Notes: generated by a model not told the origin, from the letters alone. Positions 33,638 to 42,825 are shown, counted from the first letter of the stretch. The stretch is DNA of 64,000 nucleotides from Egibacteraceae bacterium (GCA_030447925.1 JAUJNX010000009.1:125572-189571); one strand, 5' to 3'. A program made the numbers and translations.

Positions 33638-34321
33638 AGGGCCACGAGGTCTCGGCGGAGCTGGTCACCACCAGCTCGCGGATCTCCACCCCGGGCGGCT
33701 GGCGCAGGGCGAACAGCACCGACGCGGCGACGTTCGCCGGGTCGTTCAGCTGGGCGTCCGGGCCCGGCTTGTACTGCTCGTCGCGGTCGTCGAAGAAGTG
33801 CGTCTGCATCCCCCCGGGACCAGGAGGGTCACCCCGACCCGCCCCGCCAGCTCCACCTGGAGGGACCGGGTGAACCCGACGACCCCGAACTTCGACGCGC
33901 AGTAGGCGGTCGCGTCGCCGAACGCCCGGTAGCCCAGCGTCGAGGCGACCGTCACCACGCGGCCCCGGGCCGCCTCCAGGGCGGGCAGCGCCGCGCGCAC
34001 GACCGCGGCGGTGCCCAGCAGGTTGACCGCGACGATGCGCTCCCAGGTGGCGGCGGGCACCGACCCCAGCGCGCCGGGCGTGTCGATGCCGGCCGCGGTC
34101 ACCACCCCCGACAGCGGGCCGGCGGCCTCCAGCGCCCGCCCGACCGCGGCCTCGGCGGCGCGCCCGTCGGCCAGGTCGACCTGCTCGAAGGCGACATCGC
34201 GCCCGGGCGGGGCGAGGTCCAGCACCACCGGCGTCCCGCCCGCCTTGTCCACGGCGTCGACCACGGCGGCGCCCAGGCCGGACGACCCGCCGGTGACCAG
34301 CACGGTCTGCAGATCGGACAA
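33636..34321 (-). CDS. SDR-family oxidoreductase in heptose operon, one frameshift
   Basis: It begins at ATG 34321. 'TVLVTGGSSGLGAAVVDAVD' is the Rossmann motif, then 'GVVTAAGIDTPGALGSVP', catalytic Ser 'VVTVASTLGYRAFGDAT' and Tyr/Lys 'AYCASKFGVVGFTRSLQVEL'. Near 33815, at a C6/G6 run after 'VGVTLLVPGG', the frame shifts. The true end is 'MQTHFFDDRDEQYKPGPDAQ' to 'EIRELVVTSSAETSWP', with stop at 33636-33638. It is a classical SDR, not an extended SDR like the HldD epimerase. It may modify the sugar product. Confidence 0.78.
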
Positions 34322-34364
34322 CGGTGTTTCCCTCCAGGTCAGCGGGCCAGGTCAGCGGGGGACG

Positions 34365-35837
34365 TCAGCGGGCTCGGGTGACGGCCTGCGCGACCAGCCC
34401 GGTGGTCGAGCGGCCCGGGAGGTAGGGCAGGACGACGGCCTGGCCGCCCCAGGTCTCCAGCATCGGCGCCTCGGGCAGGTCCTCGACCGCGTAGTCGGCG
34501 CCCTTGGCCCACACGTGGGGCCGCAGGGTGGCCAGCACGGCCTCGGGTGTGTCCTCCTCGAAGACCGTGACCGCGTCGACGCAGCCGAGGCCGAGCAGCA
34601 CCGCGGCGCGGTCGGCGGCGGGCACCAGCGGGCGCTCGGGGCCCTTGAGCCGCCGGACGCTGGCGTCGCTGTTGAGGCAGACCACCAGGCAGTCGCCCAG
34701 GGCCCGGGCGGCCTGCAGCATCTGCACGTGGCCGGCGTGGAGCAGGTCGAAGCAGCCGCCGGTGGCCACCACGGTGCCGCCGCGGGCGCGGACCGCGGCC
34801 ACCACCTCGGCGGCTGACCCGGCCGGGACGGCGGGCTCGGGGGACCCGGGGCCCGGGGCGGGCGGTCGGAAGGGGTCGGATGCCGTCGAGGCGTCGGGAC
34901 GCCACGCGGCCGCCCCGCCGGCGGCAACGAAGGCCGAGGCCGCGGCGACGGCCTCGGTCACGGCCTCGCTGGGCAGGGCGCCCGCGGCCAGCGCCACCGC
35001 GGCGCGGGCGGCGAACCGGTCCCCGGCCCCGCACGGGTCGCCGGCCCCCAGCACGGGGGCGGGCACGGCCAGCGGCGTCCCGTCGGCGCCGACGAGCAGC
35101 GCGCCGCGCGCGCCGAGGGTGACCGCGACCCCGGCCGCCTGCCAGGCGCCGACCAGGGCGCGCGCGGTCGCCGTGACCGCCGCCAGGCCCTCCCGCGGGC
35201 CCGGCGCGCCCGCGCCGTCGCCGTCCGCGGCCGGCAGGCGCTCGGCGAAGGCGCGGGCCTCGTCGCGGTTGGGGGTGGCGAGGCGGACGCCGGGGACCGG
35301 GCGCAGCCCGCGGACGTGGGGGTCCCAGACCAGGGGCGACCGGCGCGCGGCCTGGGCCAGCGCCCCGCGCACCGACGGCTCCGCCGCCACCCCGCGGCCG
35401 TAGTCGCTGACCAGGACCGCCCCGGCGGACCGCAGCGCCCGCCGGGCCGCCGGGGTGACCGCACCCGGGCTGCCCGCCGGCCCGCCGTAGTCCAGCCGCG
35501 CCAGCGACTGCGTGCCCGCGCGCACGCGCACCTTCTGCGGGGTCGCGCCGTCCAGGCCGAGGTCGATGACCACGACCCCGGCGTCCTCCAGCAGCGCGCG
35601 CACGCGCCCGCCGGCCTCGTCGGCCCCCAGCGCCGTCACCAGCGTCACCGGCCCGCCGTCGGCGGCGGCCAGCGCCGCGGCCAGCCCGGCCCCGCCGGGC
35701 CGCGAGTGGTCGACGGGGTCGTCGATCACCGGCACCGGCGCGTCGGGCGCCAGGCGCCCCGCGGTCCCGACCAGGTCGCGGTCCAGCAGCGCGTCGCCGA
35801 CGACGACGACCGCGGCCGCCCGCGCCGCCGCGGTCAT
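34365..35837 (-). CDS. hldE: Bifunctional heptose-7-phosphate kinase / heptose-1-phosphate adenylyltransferase
   Basis: A 490-residue protein, close to E. coli HldE (477). Residues 1-320 are a PfkB/ribokinase fold: 'VVVVGDALLDRDLVGTAGRL', 'HSRPGGAGLAAALAAADGGP' and the C-terminal 'GDPCGAGDRFAARAAVALAA' with catalytic Asp. Residues 345-490 are a cytidylyltransferase-like domain: 'VVATGGCFDLLHAGHVQMLQ' (H-x-G-H) and 'LVVCLNSDASVRRLKGPERP'. It phosphorylates D-glycero-D-manno-heptose 7-phosphate and later adds AMP. Its ATG overlaps the gmhA stop by 4 nt. Confidence 0.92.
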   Translation of the reverse strand: MTAAARAAAVVVVGDALLDRDLVGTAGRLAPDAPVPVIDDPVDHSRPGGAGLAAALAAADGGPVTLVTALGADEAGGRVRALLEDAGVVVIDLGLDGATPQKVRVRAGTQSLARLDYGGPAGSPGAVTPAARRALRSAGAVLVSDYGRGVAAEPSVRGALAQAARRSPLVWDPHVRGLRPVPGVRLATPNRDEARAFAERLPAADGDGAGAPGPREGLAAVTATARALVGAWQAAGVAVTLGARGALLVGADGTPLAVPAPVLGAGDPCGAGDRFAARAAVALAAGALPSEAVTEAVAAASAFVAAGGAAAWRPDASTASDPFRPPAPGPGSPEPAVPAGSAAEVVAAVRARGGTVVATGGCFDLLHAGHVQMLQAARALGDCLVVCLNSDASVRRLKGPERPLVPAADRAAVLLGLGCVDAVTVFEEDTPEAVLATLRPHVWAKGADYAVEDLPEAPMLETWGGQAVVLPYLPGRSTTGLVAQAVTRAR

Positions 35838-36447
35838 CCGTCCACCGCGCCCGCCGCGTGGGCCAGGATGTCGGTGACGGCGAGGTCGACCGCGGCGCAG
35901 AGCAGGTGGACCACGACCTGGTGCACCTCCTGGATCGTGGCCGTCGAGTCGGCCTCGACCGCGACCGCCTCGTCGGTGATGTCGGCGACGGGGTTGGGCA
36001 GCGGGCCGGTCAGCGCCCAGGTCACCAGCCCCGCCCGGCGGGCGGTGCGCACCGCGTTGAGGACGTTGGTGCTGCGGCCCGACGTGGACATGGCCAGAAG
36101 CACGTCGCCCGGCCGCCCGTGGGCCCGCACCTGCCGGGCGAACACCTGGTCGGCGCCGTAGTCGTTGAGCACCGCGGTGACCGTGGAGGTGTCGGTGTGC
36201 AGCGCGAGCGCCGACAGCGGCACGCGGTCGTCGCGGTAGCGGCCCACCAGCTCGGCCGTCAGGTGCTGGGCCTGCGCCGCGCTGCCGCCGTTGCCGGCGA
36301 CCAGCAGCCGCCCGCCGCCCAGCAGCACCCGCGCGAGGTGCCGCGCCCCGCGCGTCGATCCGGTCGCAGTCGTCGTCGAGCGCCGCCAGCGGTGCGCGCA
36401 GCGCCGCCAGGTGCTCCCCGCCCCGACGGCAGGATCCCGTTGCTCAT
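35834..36447 (-). CDS. gmhA: Sedoheptulose-7-phosphate isomerase, two frameshifts
   Basis: The main frame reads 'LLVAGNGGSAAQAQHLTAEL', 'LHTDTSTVTAVLNDYG', 'LLAMSTSGRSTNVLNAVRTA' and 'ATIQEVHQVVVHLLCAAVDL'. These SIS-domain motifs are specific to GmhA, with zinc-ligand His/Glu in 'QHLTAEL'. The N-terminus starts at ATG 36447 ('MSNGILPSG') and continues 'EHLAALRAPLAALDDDCDRI' in a second frame. Breaks lie near 36418 and 36342, both in G/C runs. The enzyme makes D-glycero-D-manno-heptose 7-phosphate, the first pathway step. Confidence 0.85.
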
Positions 36448-36472
36448 CCGGAAATGCCCTCCTGGCCGCGCG

Positions 36473-37714
36473 TCATTGCGCGACCGCCTGGCCCAGGGCC
36501 GCGTCCGCGGCCACCTCCTCGTACACCCGCTGCGTGGCCGCGGCCACCCGCCGCCAGCTGTACAGCCGCGCGCGCCGCGCCGCGGCCCGTCCCATCCGCC
36601 GCCGACGTGGCCCGTCGTCCAGCAGCTCGCGGACGGCGTCGGCGAGCAGGTCGGGCCGCCGCGGCGGCACGTGCAACCCCGTCGTCCCGTCCACCACGGT
36701 GTCGAGCAGCCCGCCGACGGCGCTGGCCACGACCGGCACGCCGCAGCCCATGGCCTCGAGCGGGACGATGCCGAACGGCTCGTACCAGGGCGTGCAGACG
36801 ACCAGGTCCGCCGACCGGTACAGCGCCGGCAGGTCCGCCCGCGCCACCCGCCCGCGCAGGTCGACGCGGTCGGCGACGCCCAGGTCCCGCGCCTGCTCCC
36901 GCAGCCGGCGCGCCTCGGGGTCGGCGTCCAGCTGGTCGCGGTCCGGCCCGCCGGCGACGACCAGCTCGGCGTCGGGCAGGGCAGCGAGCGCCTCGAGCAC
37001 GTCGCCGAAGCCCTTGCGGGGGACCAGGCGCCCGACGGCCAGCAGGCGGTGGCGGCGGGGGTGCGCACCTCCGCCGGTCCGTCGTGCCAGAACAGCGACA
37101 GGTCGACCCCGCAGGGCACCACGGCGAGGCGCGAGGCGGGGGCGCCCAGCTCGCCCAGCTCGCGCACCTCGTCGGTGCAGGTCGCGATCACGCGGTCCAC
37201 GGCGCCCGCGACCCAGCGCTCGATGGCGAGGCGCTCCGGCGGCGAGGTGTCGTCGGCCCCCTGGTGGCGGCGCTTCACCACGCCCAGCGCGTGGAAGGTC
37301 TGGACCACCGGGATGCCCAGGGCGGCCGCGGCGGTCACCGACGCCCAGCCGGACATCCAGAAGTGACCGTGGACGACGTCGGGGCGGCGGGCGACCCACG
37401 CCCGCTCCAGCGCCGCGGCGAAGTCGGCCATGTGCGGGAGCAGGTCGTCCTTGGGCAGCGCCCGCGCGGGGCCCGCGTCCACGTGGGCGACGGTGACGCC
37501 CGGCGCGAAGGCCACCTCGGCGGGCAGGTCCGGGTCGTCGCGCCGGGTGTGGACGACGACCTCGGCGCCCTGCGCGGCCAGCTCGAGCGCCAGGGCGGCC
37601 ACGTGGACGTTCTGGCCGCCCGCGTCGGTCTCGCCGACGCAGGCGAGCGGGCTGGCGTGCTCGGAGACCAGGGCGACGCGCAGGGGCGGCCGGGGGCCGG
37701 GCGGGACGGGTCAT
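36473..37714 (-). CDS. GT4-family glycosyltransferase in heptose operon, two frameshifts
   Basis: Pieces from different frames make one GT-B enzyme of about 410 residues. The N-domain is '[20 protein letters not shown]', '[20 protein letters not shown]', then '[20 protein letters not shown]'. The donor domain is '[20 protein letters not shown]', '[20 protein letters not shown]', then [16 protein letters not shown]. The last is the E-x7-E signature of GT4 retaining enzymes. Breaks lie near 37060 and just after ATG 37714. The N-terminus matches the MshA-like 'DAGGQNVHV' group in actinobacteria. Donor and acceptor are unknown. Confidence 0.8.
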   Translation of the reverse strand: MTRPARPPAAPARRPGLRARQPARLRRRDRRGRPERPRGRPGARAGRAGRRGRRPHPARRPGPARRGGLRAGRHRRPRGRGPRAGAAQGRPAPAHGRLRRGAGAGVGRPPPRRRPRSLLDVRLGVGDRRGRPGHPGGPDLPRAGRGEAPPPGGRRHLAAGAPRHRALGRGRRGPRDRDLHRRGARAGRAGRPRLAPRRGALRGRPVAVLARRTGGGAHPRRHRLLAVGRLVPRKGFGDVLEALAALPDAELVVAGGPDRDQLDADPEARRLREQARDLGVADRVDLRGRVARADLPALYRSADLVVCTPWYEPFGIVPLEAMGCGVPVVASAVGGLLDTVVDGTTGLHVPPRRPDLLADAVRELLDDGPRRRRMGRAAARRARLYSWRRVAAATQRVYEEVAADAALGQAVAQ

Positions 37715-38768
37715 GCGATCACCCCAGGGTGCGCGGCGGACGGGACCAGGTCCTCCAGGGCCGCGAGGACGTCGGCGGGGCGGACCCCTCGCCGGGCCCG
37801 CCGTCCAGGCAGGGATGACCGGGCACGGGACAGGTGCGCGCGCGGCAGCCCGCGCACGGGACCGGCCGGTGCAGCAGCCGCAGCGGCGTCCGCCAGGGAC
37901 GCCAGCGCACCGCCGGCACGGTCGGGGCGAACAGCGACACGACGGGCGCGCCGACCGCTGCGGCGAGGTGCGCGGGGCCGGTGTTGCCGACCACCACGGC
38001 GCGGGCGCCGGCGAGCACGCCGGCCAGCTGCGCCAGGGTCGTGCGCCCGCCGAGGTCGACGGCGCGGCCGGGCGCGCGGGCGCCCGCGGCGACCGCGGCG
38101 GTCAGGGCGGTCTCCCCGGGCCCGCCGGTGACCACGACGTCGGTCCCGCCGGTGGTGAGGTCGGCGACCAGCCCGCGGTGGTGCCCGGGCGCCCAGGCGC
38201 GCGCGGGGACCGACGCGCCGGGGTGGACCACGACGTAGCCGCCCGCGGGCACCAGCCCGGTGACGTCGGGGGACGGCAGGACGGCGAGGCGCCCGTCGTC
38301 GCCGCGGGGCGGCGGGGCGCCGGCGGCCGCGGCCAGCGACAGCGCCCGCTCGACCTCGTGCAGGCCGTCGTCGAGGCCGCGGTGGCGCAGGTCCAGCAGC
38401 GACCCCGGGTAGTCCTCGCTGATCGCCCCGACCCAGGCGACCCCGGCCAGGCGCAGCAGCAGGGCCGTCGGCAGCGGGCTCTGGTGGAAGGAGGTGAAGA
38501 CCACGGCGCGGTCGACGCCCAGGGCCGCGATGCGGTCGACCAGGGCCAGGGTGGCCGCGCGGTCGACGGGCGGGGGGTCGGGGTCGATCCACTCGGCCCG
38601 GTGGACGACGACCTCGTCGACCCCGGGCAGGAGCCGGGCGGCCGCGGCGCCGCGGGGGCCGCACAGCAGGGTGAGCCGGTCGGCCGCGGCCGCGAGCGCG
38701 CGGATCGCGGGGCCGGTGAGCAGGACGTCGCCGTCGTTGTCCAGCCGCACGGCGAGCACGTGGGTCAC
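37711..38768 (-). CDS. GT9-family ADP-heptosyltransferase-like enzyme, one frameshift
   Basis: It starts at GTG 38768, overlapping the gmhB stop (GTGA). '[20 protein letters not shown]' is the GT9 N-terminal motif, followed by '[20 protein letters not shown]', '[20 protein letters not shown]' and '[20 protein letters not shown]' plus SLFAP. It then has '[20 protein letters not shown]', the Cys cluster typical of heptosyltransferase II-like proteins. Near 37790 the frame slips; '[20 protein letters not shown]' in the other frame reaches the natural stop at 37711. It presumably uses the nucleotide-heptose made by this operon. Confidence 0.83.
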
Positions 38769-39310
38769 GGCGCGGCTCCCAGGAGCCGGTCGACGGCGGC
38801 GACCAGGTCGGCGGCGACCTCGGGGGCGGCGGCGACCTCCTCGGGCCGCGTGGCCGGGGTCGGCACCAGGACCGGGCGGGCGCCGGCCGCGCGCGCGGCC
38901 TCCACGTCGGCGCCGATGTCCCCGACCAGCGCGCAGTCCAAGGGGTCCACGCCCAGGGCGTCCGCGGCCGCCAGGACCAGCCCCGGCAGCGGCTTGCGGC
39001 ACGCGCAGCCGTCGCCGGGCCCGTGCGGGCAGTACAGGAAGGGGCCGAGGGGGCCGAGCAGCTCGTCGACGCGCGCGTTGACGGCGTCGACCTGCGCGCG
39101 GGACAGCAGGCCGCGGGCGATGCCCGACTGGTTGGAGACGACCGCGGTGGGTATCCCGGCCGCGCGCAGGCGCGCGAGGGCGGCCGCGGCGCCGGGCGCG
39201 GGTCGCACGCGGCCGGGGTCGCCGTTGTAGGGGACGTCGATCACCAGCGTCCCGTCGCGGTCGAACAGCACCGCCGCCGGCCGTCCTTCCCTGGGCACAC
39301 GCCTCCTCAT
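38765..39310 (-). CDS. gmhB: D-glycero-D-manno-heptose 1,7-bisphosphate 7-phosphatase
   Basis: A 181-residue HAD phosphatase. Motif I 'AAVLFDRDGTLVIDVPYNGD' (the DRDGT form and 'vpYl.dP' extension are GmhB-like), motif II 'IPTAVVSNQSGIARGLLS', a zinc loop 'YCPHGPGDGCACRKPLPGL' and motif IV 'CALVGDIGADVEAARAAGA'. It removes the C7 phosphate between the two HldE steps. It is first in the seven-gene minus-strand operon; the start may be ATG 39310 or GTG 39298, since GAGGAGG lies between them. Confidence 0.9.
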   Translation of the reverse strand: MRRRVPREGRPAAVLFDRDGTLVIDVPYNGDPGRVRPAPGAAAALARLRAAGIPTAVVSNQSGIARGLLSRAQVDAVNARVDELLGPLGPFLYCPHGPGDGCACRKPLPGLVLAAADALGVDPLDCALVGDIGADVEAARAAGARPVLVPTPATRPEEVAAAPEVAADLVAAVDRLLGAAP

Positions 39311-39460
39311 CCCCGTCGCGGTGGCAACCCGCGGAGCCTGCCCCCCTCGGGGCGCGTCACGCCTGGCTGCCGAACGCAGGGAAACCCTACGCCACGGGTA
39401 CCGTCACGCCCAGTCAGGTCCCCCGGGACCCACGGGCGCGGGCCGCGGGCGCGGGCATCG

Positions 39461-39497
39461 GCGGGGGGCGCGCCCCCCTCCCTGGCGCGCCCCCCGC
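39461..39497 (-). terminator. Strong hairpin terminator upstream of the heptose operon
   Basis: GCGGGGGGCGCGCC (39461-39474) pairs perfectly with GGCGCGCCCCCCGC (39484-39497), a 14-bp stem with a 9-nt loop. It lies 20 nt beyond the stop of the small Cys-rich gene on the same strand, isolating that gene from gmhB. The remaining gap 39311-39460 should hold the heptose operon promoter; no clear -35/-10 pair was found there. Confidence 0.65.
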
Positions 39498-39516
39498 GGT
39501 GGTTCGTCCCCGCCGG

Positions 39517-39720
39517 CTACCCGTAGGAGCGGGTGGCCGTGTCCGCCCAGCCCTGGTGCAGGCTGCACGTCGTACTGGGGTTGTAGCGCGACAACCGGCA
39601 CTCGCACTCGGGGTGCGCGCACCGGCGGTCGCGGTCGTACTCGGGAAGGGCCTCGCCGGAGCTCAGCCGTCGGTGCTGTTCGTGTCGCGGACGCGGCACG
39701 GACCGGTCCCGTGCATACAC
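39517..39720 (-). CDS. Small Cys-rich hypothetical protein
   Basis: 67 residues from GTG 39720, chosen because AAGGAGG lies 6 nt upstream. The C-terminal part 'RCAHPECECRLSRYNPSTTC' plus SLHQ has four or five Cys/His in a C-x4-C-x-C...C-x2-H pattern, like short zinc-finger proteins found singly in actinobacteria. It has an arginine-rich N-terminus. It may bind nucleic acid or be a regulatory zinc protein; no function is assigned. Confidence 0.6.
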   Translation of the reverse strand: MYARDRSVPRPRHEQHRRLSSGEALPEYDRDRRCAHPECECRLSRYNPSTTCSLHQGWADTATRSYG

Positions 39721-39981
39721 GGGTACCTCCTTGCGCGCTCGCGCGCGCTTCCGGGTCGGAAGGCTGGCGCGAGGACGCGGTGCCGCGGGACCGTCCGGAG
39801 GCGTCACCGCGGAGGCGGCAGCCGGCCGGGCGAATCGCGGCAGAGCGGTCGCGCCGACCTCGGGGTCTGAGAGGCGTTCCCATCCTTCCCCCGGACAGGC
39901 CGATCGTCAACCGGGTTGGTCACCGACCTGTCCGGGTAACGGGCCGGAGACCATCCCGGCACGACAAGGAACGGACACTTC

Positions 39982-40575
39982 ATGGCAGAGACCAACACCG
40001 TTGCGCGTGCCCTGCACGACATCGGCCTGGCCGGCTGGTTCGGCGGCTCCCTGATGGGGTCCGTCGGGCTCAACGGCGCCGGCGACGAGGTCGCCGACCC
40101 CAAGGACAGGGTGCGGGTGGCCAACGCGGGCTGGGCCCGGTGGACGCCGGTGAACCTCGTGTTCATCGTGGTGCACCTGCTGGCCGGCCTGCAGGTCACC
40201 CGTGGCAACAAGGACCGGCTCGGGGTCCAGGGCGGCGTCGCCACCGCGGCCGCCGTCAAGCTGGCCTTCACGGTCGCGGCGCTGGCGGCCACCGCCTACG
40301 CCCGCCTGCTGGGCCAGAAGCTCATGGACGCCGACGCCGACGCCGCCCGCCACACCCCGGCGAACGAGGGCGGGATCGAGGCGCAGGACGCGCTGACCCC
40401 CTCCGCCTCCACTCCCGAGGACGTCGCCAGCGCGCAGCGCCAGCTGCGCATCGTGCAGTGGGCGATCCCGTTCTTCACGGGCGCGACCCTCTGGCTGAAC
40501 GCCATCCAGGGCGAGCAGCAGCGCCCCCAGGCCGTGGCCGAGGGGCTGCTCCAGCGGGTCATCCCCGGCAAGTAG
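39982..40575 (+). CDS. Hypothetical membrane protein
   Basis: A 197-residue protein with three or four hydrophobic stretches ('RALHDIGLAGWFGGSLMGSV', 'WTPVNLVFIVVHLLAGLQVT', 'AVKLAFTVAALAATAYARLL', 'IVQWAIPFFTGATLWLNAIQ') and a soluble acidic loop between the last two. ATG 39982 follows AAGGAACG. Similar unnamed proteins occur in actinobacteria, but I do not recognise a function. A hairpin 16 nt downstream ends the unit. Confidence 0.6.
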   Translation: MAETNTVARALHDIGLAGWFGGSLMGSVGLNGAGDEVADPKDRVRVANAGWARWTPVNLVFIVVHLLAGLQVTRGNKDRLGVQGGVATAAAVKLAFTVAALAATAYARLLGQKLMDADADAARHTPANEGGIEAQDALTPSASTPEDVASAQRQLRIVQWAIPFFTGATLWLNAIQGEQQRPQAVAEGLLQRVIPGK

Positions 40576-40590
40576 CGGGTCAGCTCGGGG

Positions 40591-40621
40591 GCGCCGCCGG
40601 CCGGGGTCGGGCCGGCGGCGC
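40591..40621. terminator. Bidirectional hairpin terminator
   Basis: GCGCCGCCGGCC (40591-40602) pairs perfectly with GGCCGGCGGCGC (40610-40621) around a 7-nt loop. It lies between the convergent membrane-protein gene and the CoA-ester lyase gene and probably serves both. Confidence 0.7.
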
Positions 40622-40631
40622 GCCGTGCGGT

Positions 40632-41525
40632 TCAGCGGCGCGGCACGACCCCCGCCGCCCGCGCGCGCAGGGCGGTCACCTCCGCCAGCCTGCGCCCGGC
40701 GGCGTCCACGACCTCGTCGTCCACCAGCACCGAACCCGCCCGCTCCCTGGCGCTGAGGCGGTCGTACGCGGCCAGCCGGTCCTCGGCCGCCGCCAGCTGG
40801 GCGCTGGTCGGGGTGAACACCTCGCGGGCGATGTCGGCCTGCTGGGGGTTCAGCACCCAGGACCCGTCGTAGCCCAGCCCCTGCGCCTGGCGGGCGGCCG
40901 CGCGGAACCCGTCGCGGTCCTTCACGCGCGGGAAGGGCCCGTCGACGGCCTGCAGCCCCGCCGCCCGCGCGGTCACGAGCACCCGCTGGCGGACCCACGC
41001 GCCCGCGTCGCCGCCCAGTGAGGCGGCCATGTCCACCGGGGCGGTGACCAGGGCCTCCAGCCGGTCGGACGCGAAGGCGATCTCGTCGAGCAGGGCCAGT
41101 CCGGGAGGGTTGGCGATCTGGGCCTCCAGCCCGATCGTGTGCTCCAGGTCGTGCTCCTCCTCCAGCATGCGCAGCAGCTGGTCGACGAACTCGACCTCGC
41201 CGGGGGCCTGGACTTTGGGCACGACCAGGCAGTCCACGACCTCGCCCGCGCCGGCGACGACGTCGAGGACGTCCCGGTAGGCGTGGCGGGTGGCCACGGC
41301 GTTGACCCGCACCGCCACGGTCGTGTCGCCCCAGTCCACGGTGGTGAGCGCCTCGACGGCGGCCCGCCGGGCGTCGTCGCGGCGGTCCTCCAGCACGGTG
41401 TCCTCGAGGTCGACCACGACCTCGTCGGCCGAGCCGGCCGCCGCGCGCAGCAGGCGCGGTGACGTGGCGGGGAGCAGCAGGACGGTGCGGCGGGGGCGGG
41501 CGCGGGGCGCGGGAGGAGCCGACAT
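40632..41525 (-). CDS. HpcH/HpaI aldolase / CoA-ester lyase (CitE-like)
   Basis: A 297-residue TIM-barrel lyase. 'RRTVLLLPATSPRLLRAA', 'DEVVVDLEDTVLEDRRDDAR', 'VAVRVNAVATRHAYRDVLDV', 'DCLVVPKVQAPGEVEFVDQL', 'IGLEAQIANPPGLALLDEIA' and 'GYDGSWVLNPQQADIAREVF' match the CitE/malyl-CoA lyase family. The Asp/Glu of 'VDLEDTV' and 'GLEAQIANP' are Mg ligands. Substrate candidates are malyl-, citramalyl- or methylmalyl-CoA. Start ATG 41525; it is divergent from the PIG-L gene. Confidence 0.87.
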   Translation of the reverse strand: MSAPPAPRARPRRTVLLLPATSPRLLRAAAGSADEVVVDLEDTVLEDRRDDARRAAVEALTTVDWGDTTVAVRVNAVATRHAYRDVLDVVAGAGEVVDCLVVPKVQAPGEVEFVDQLLRMLEEEHDLEHTIGLEAQIANPPGLALLDEIAFASDRLEALVTAPVDMAASLGGDAGAWVRQRVLVTARAAGLQAVDGPFPRVKDRDGFRAAARQAQGLGYDGSWVLNPQQADIAREVFTPTSAQLAAAEDRLAAYDRLSARERAGSVLVDDEVVDAAGRRLAEVTALRARAAGVVPRR

Positions 41526-41591
41526 CGCGCCGAGCCTAGACGCGTCACCGGCCCCGCGGTCCGCCCGCGCGCGCTGGGTAGGGTGGTCGCC

Positions 41592-42308
41592 ATGCCCGAC
41601 GTCGCCCGTGTCCTGGTCGTGACCGCCCACCCCGACGACGTGGACTTCGGTGCCGCCGGCACCGTGGCCGCGTGGACCAAGGAGGGGATCGAGGTCGTCT
41701 ACTGCGTCGTGACCGACGGCGACGCCGGCGGGTTCGACGCGTCGGTGAGCCGCGCGGACATGCGCCGGATCCGCCACGCCGAGCAGCGCGCCGCGGCCGA
41801 GGCGGTCGGCGTCACCGACGTGCGCTTCCTGGGCTACCCCGACGGGCGCCTCTACGTCACCCACGAGCTGCGCCGGGACATCTCCCGCGTGATCCGCCAG
41901 GTCCGGCCCGACCGCGTGCTCACCCAGTCGCCCGAGCGCACCTGGACGCGCATCGCGGCCAGCCACCCCGACCACCTCGCGGCCGGCGAGGCGACCGTCG
42001 CGGCGGTCTACCCCGACGCGCGCAACGAGTTCGCCCACCCCGAGCTGCTCGCCGACGAGGGCCTGGAGCCGCACACGGTGCCCGAGCTGTGGCTGATGGG
42101 CCCGGAGCCGGGCGACCAGGCCGTCTACGTGGACGTCACCGACACCTTCGACCGCAAGCTCGCCGCCCTGCAGGCCCACACCAGCCAGACGGCGCACATG
42201 ACCGACCTGGAGGGCATGCTGCGCGGCTGGCTCGGCGCCAACGCCCAGCAGGCCGGCCTGCCCCCCGGCTCCCTCGCCGAGGGCTACCGCGCCATCGACA
42301 CCGCCTGA
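41592..42308 (+). CDS. PIG-L family deacetylase
   Basis: A 238-residue zinc-dependent deacetylase of the LmbE/MshB class. Zinc site: 'VLVVTAHPDDVDFGAAGTVA' (A-H-P-D-D) and the later His in 'ASHPDHLAAGEATVAAVYPD'. Other blocks are 'VVYCVVTDGDAGGFDASVS' and 'TDVRFLGYPDGRLYVTHELR'. Members remove N-acetyl groups from GlcNAc-containing substrates such as mycothiol precursors. It has no genetic link to mshA/mshC here, so the substrate is open. ATG 41592 was preferred to the GTG nine bases upstream. Confidence 0.88.
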   Translation: MPDVARVLVVTAHPDDVDFGAAGTVAAWTKEGIEVVYCVVTDGDAGGFDASVSRADMRRIRHAEQRAAAEAVGVTDVRFLGYPDGRLYVTHELRRDISRVIRQVRPDRVLTQSPERTWTRIAASHPDHLAAGEATVAAVYPDARNEFAHPELLADEGLEPHTVPELWLMGPEPGDQAVYVDVTDTFDRKLAALQAHTSQTAHMTDLEGMLRGWLGANAQQAGLPPGSLAEGYRAIDTA

Positions 42309-42418
42309 CCGCCTGACCGCCTCGAGCCGGGTGCCGGGCACCGATCGCGTGTCACACCGCCGGCGCCGCCGGTGTCCAACCCTGCGTCCTGGAGAACGAG
42401 GAGCACAGGGAGGATGCG

Positions 42419-42710
42419 ATGGCACCGGTGGTGGAGCTCGTGCGGTTCACGGTCAGGCCCGGGCAGCGCCGAGTACGCCGAGCTGTGCGCCGACGTCCGC
42501 TACAGCTGCACCTCCGGGATGCTGCTGTGCCTGTCCCGGCCGCTGCGCCTGGCCTACCTGCTCGGCGACCTCATGGGCATGACCGACGTCGAGGGCGCCG
42601 CCATCTGCGACACCACCCCCGCCGCGTACCGGCAGCGCCTGGCCCGCGCCCGGGCCACGATGCGCGGCGTCATCGCCGACCGCTGCGGCTGGTCCGCGCC
42701 GCCAACCCAT
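42419..42710 (+). pseudogene. Chimeric remnant: monooxygenase-like N-terminus joined to ECF sigma region 4
   Basis: ATG 42419 opens 'MAPVVELVRFTVRPGQ', like the start of an antibiotic-biosynthesis-monooxygenase-type domain. At about 42466, in another frame, the sequence becomes 'SAEYAELCADVRYSCTSG', then 'RLAYLLGDLMGMTDVEGAAI' and 'TPAAYRQRLARARATMRGVI'. This is the region-4 helix-turn-helix of a SigJ/ECF-type sigma factor. Both genes lack most of their length. A deletion probably fused two neighbours; neither remnant is likely functional. Confidence 0.55.
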
Positions 42711-42825
42711 GCAGGTGCAGCAAGCTCGTCGCCGGCAGCGTCGACAACGGCACCAGGGGGGTGTGGACGGTGACCCGGAGGTGTCCCCGACTGTCCACGC
42801 CGAGCCATGGAAAGGCGTCCCAGCC

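Noticed and set aside
33636..34321. Operon SDR as the missing HldD (ADP-heptose 6-epimerase).
   Set aside because: It has classical-SDR size and motifs with a Y-C-A-S-K site, not the extended-SDR form of HldD, so the role was not assigned.
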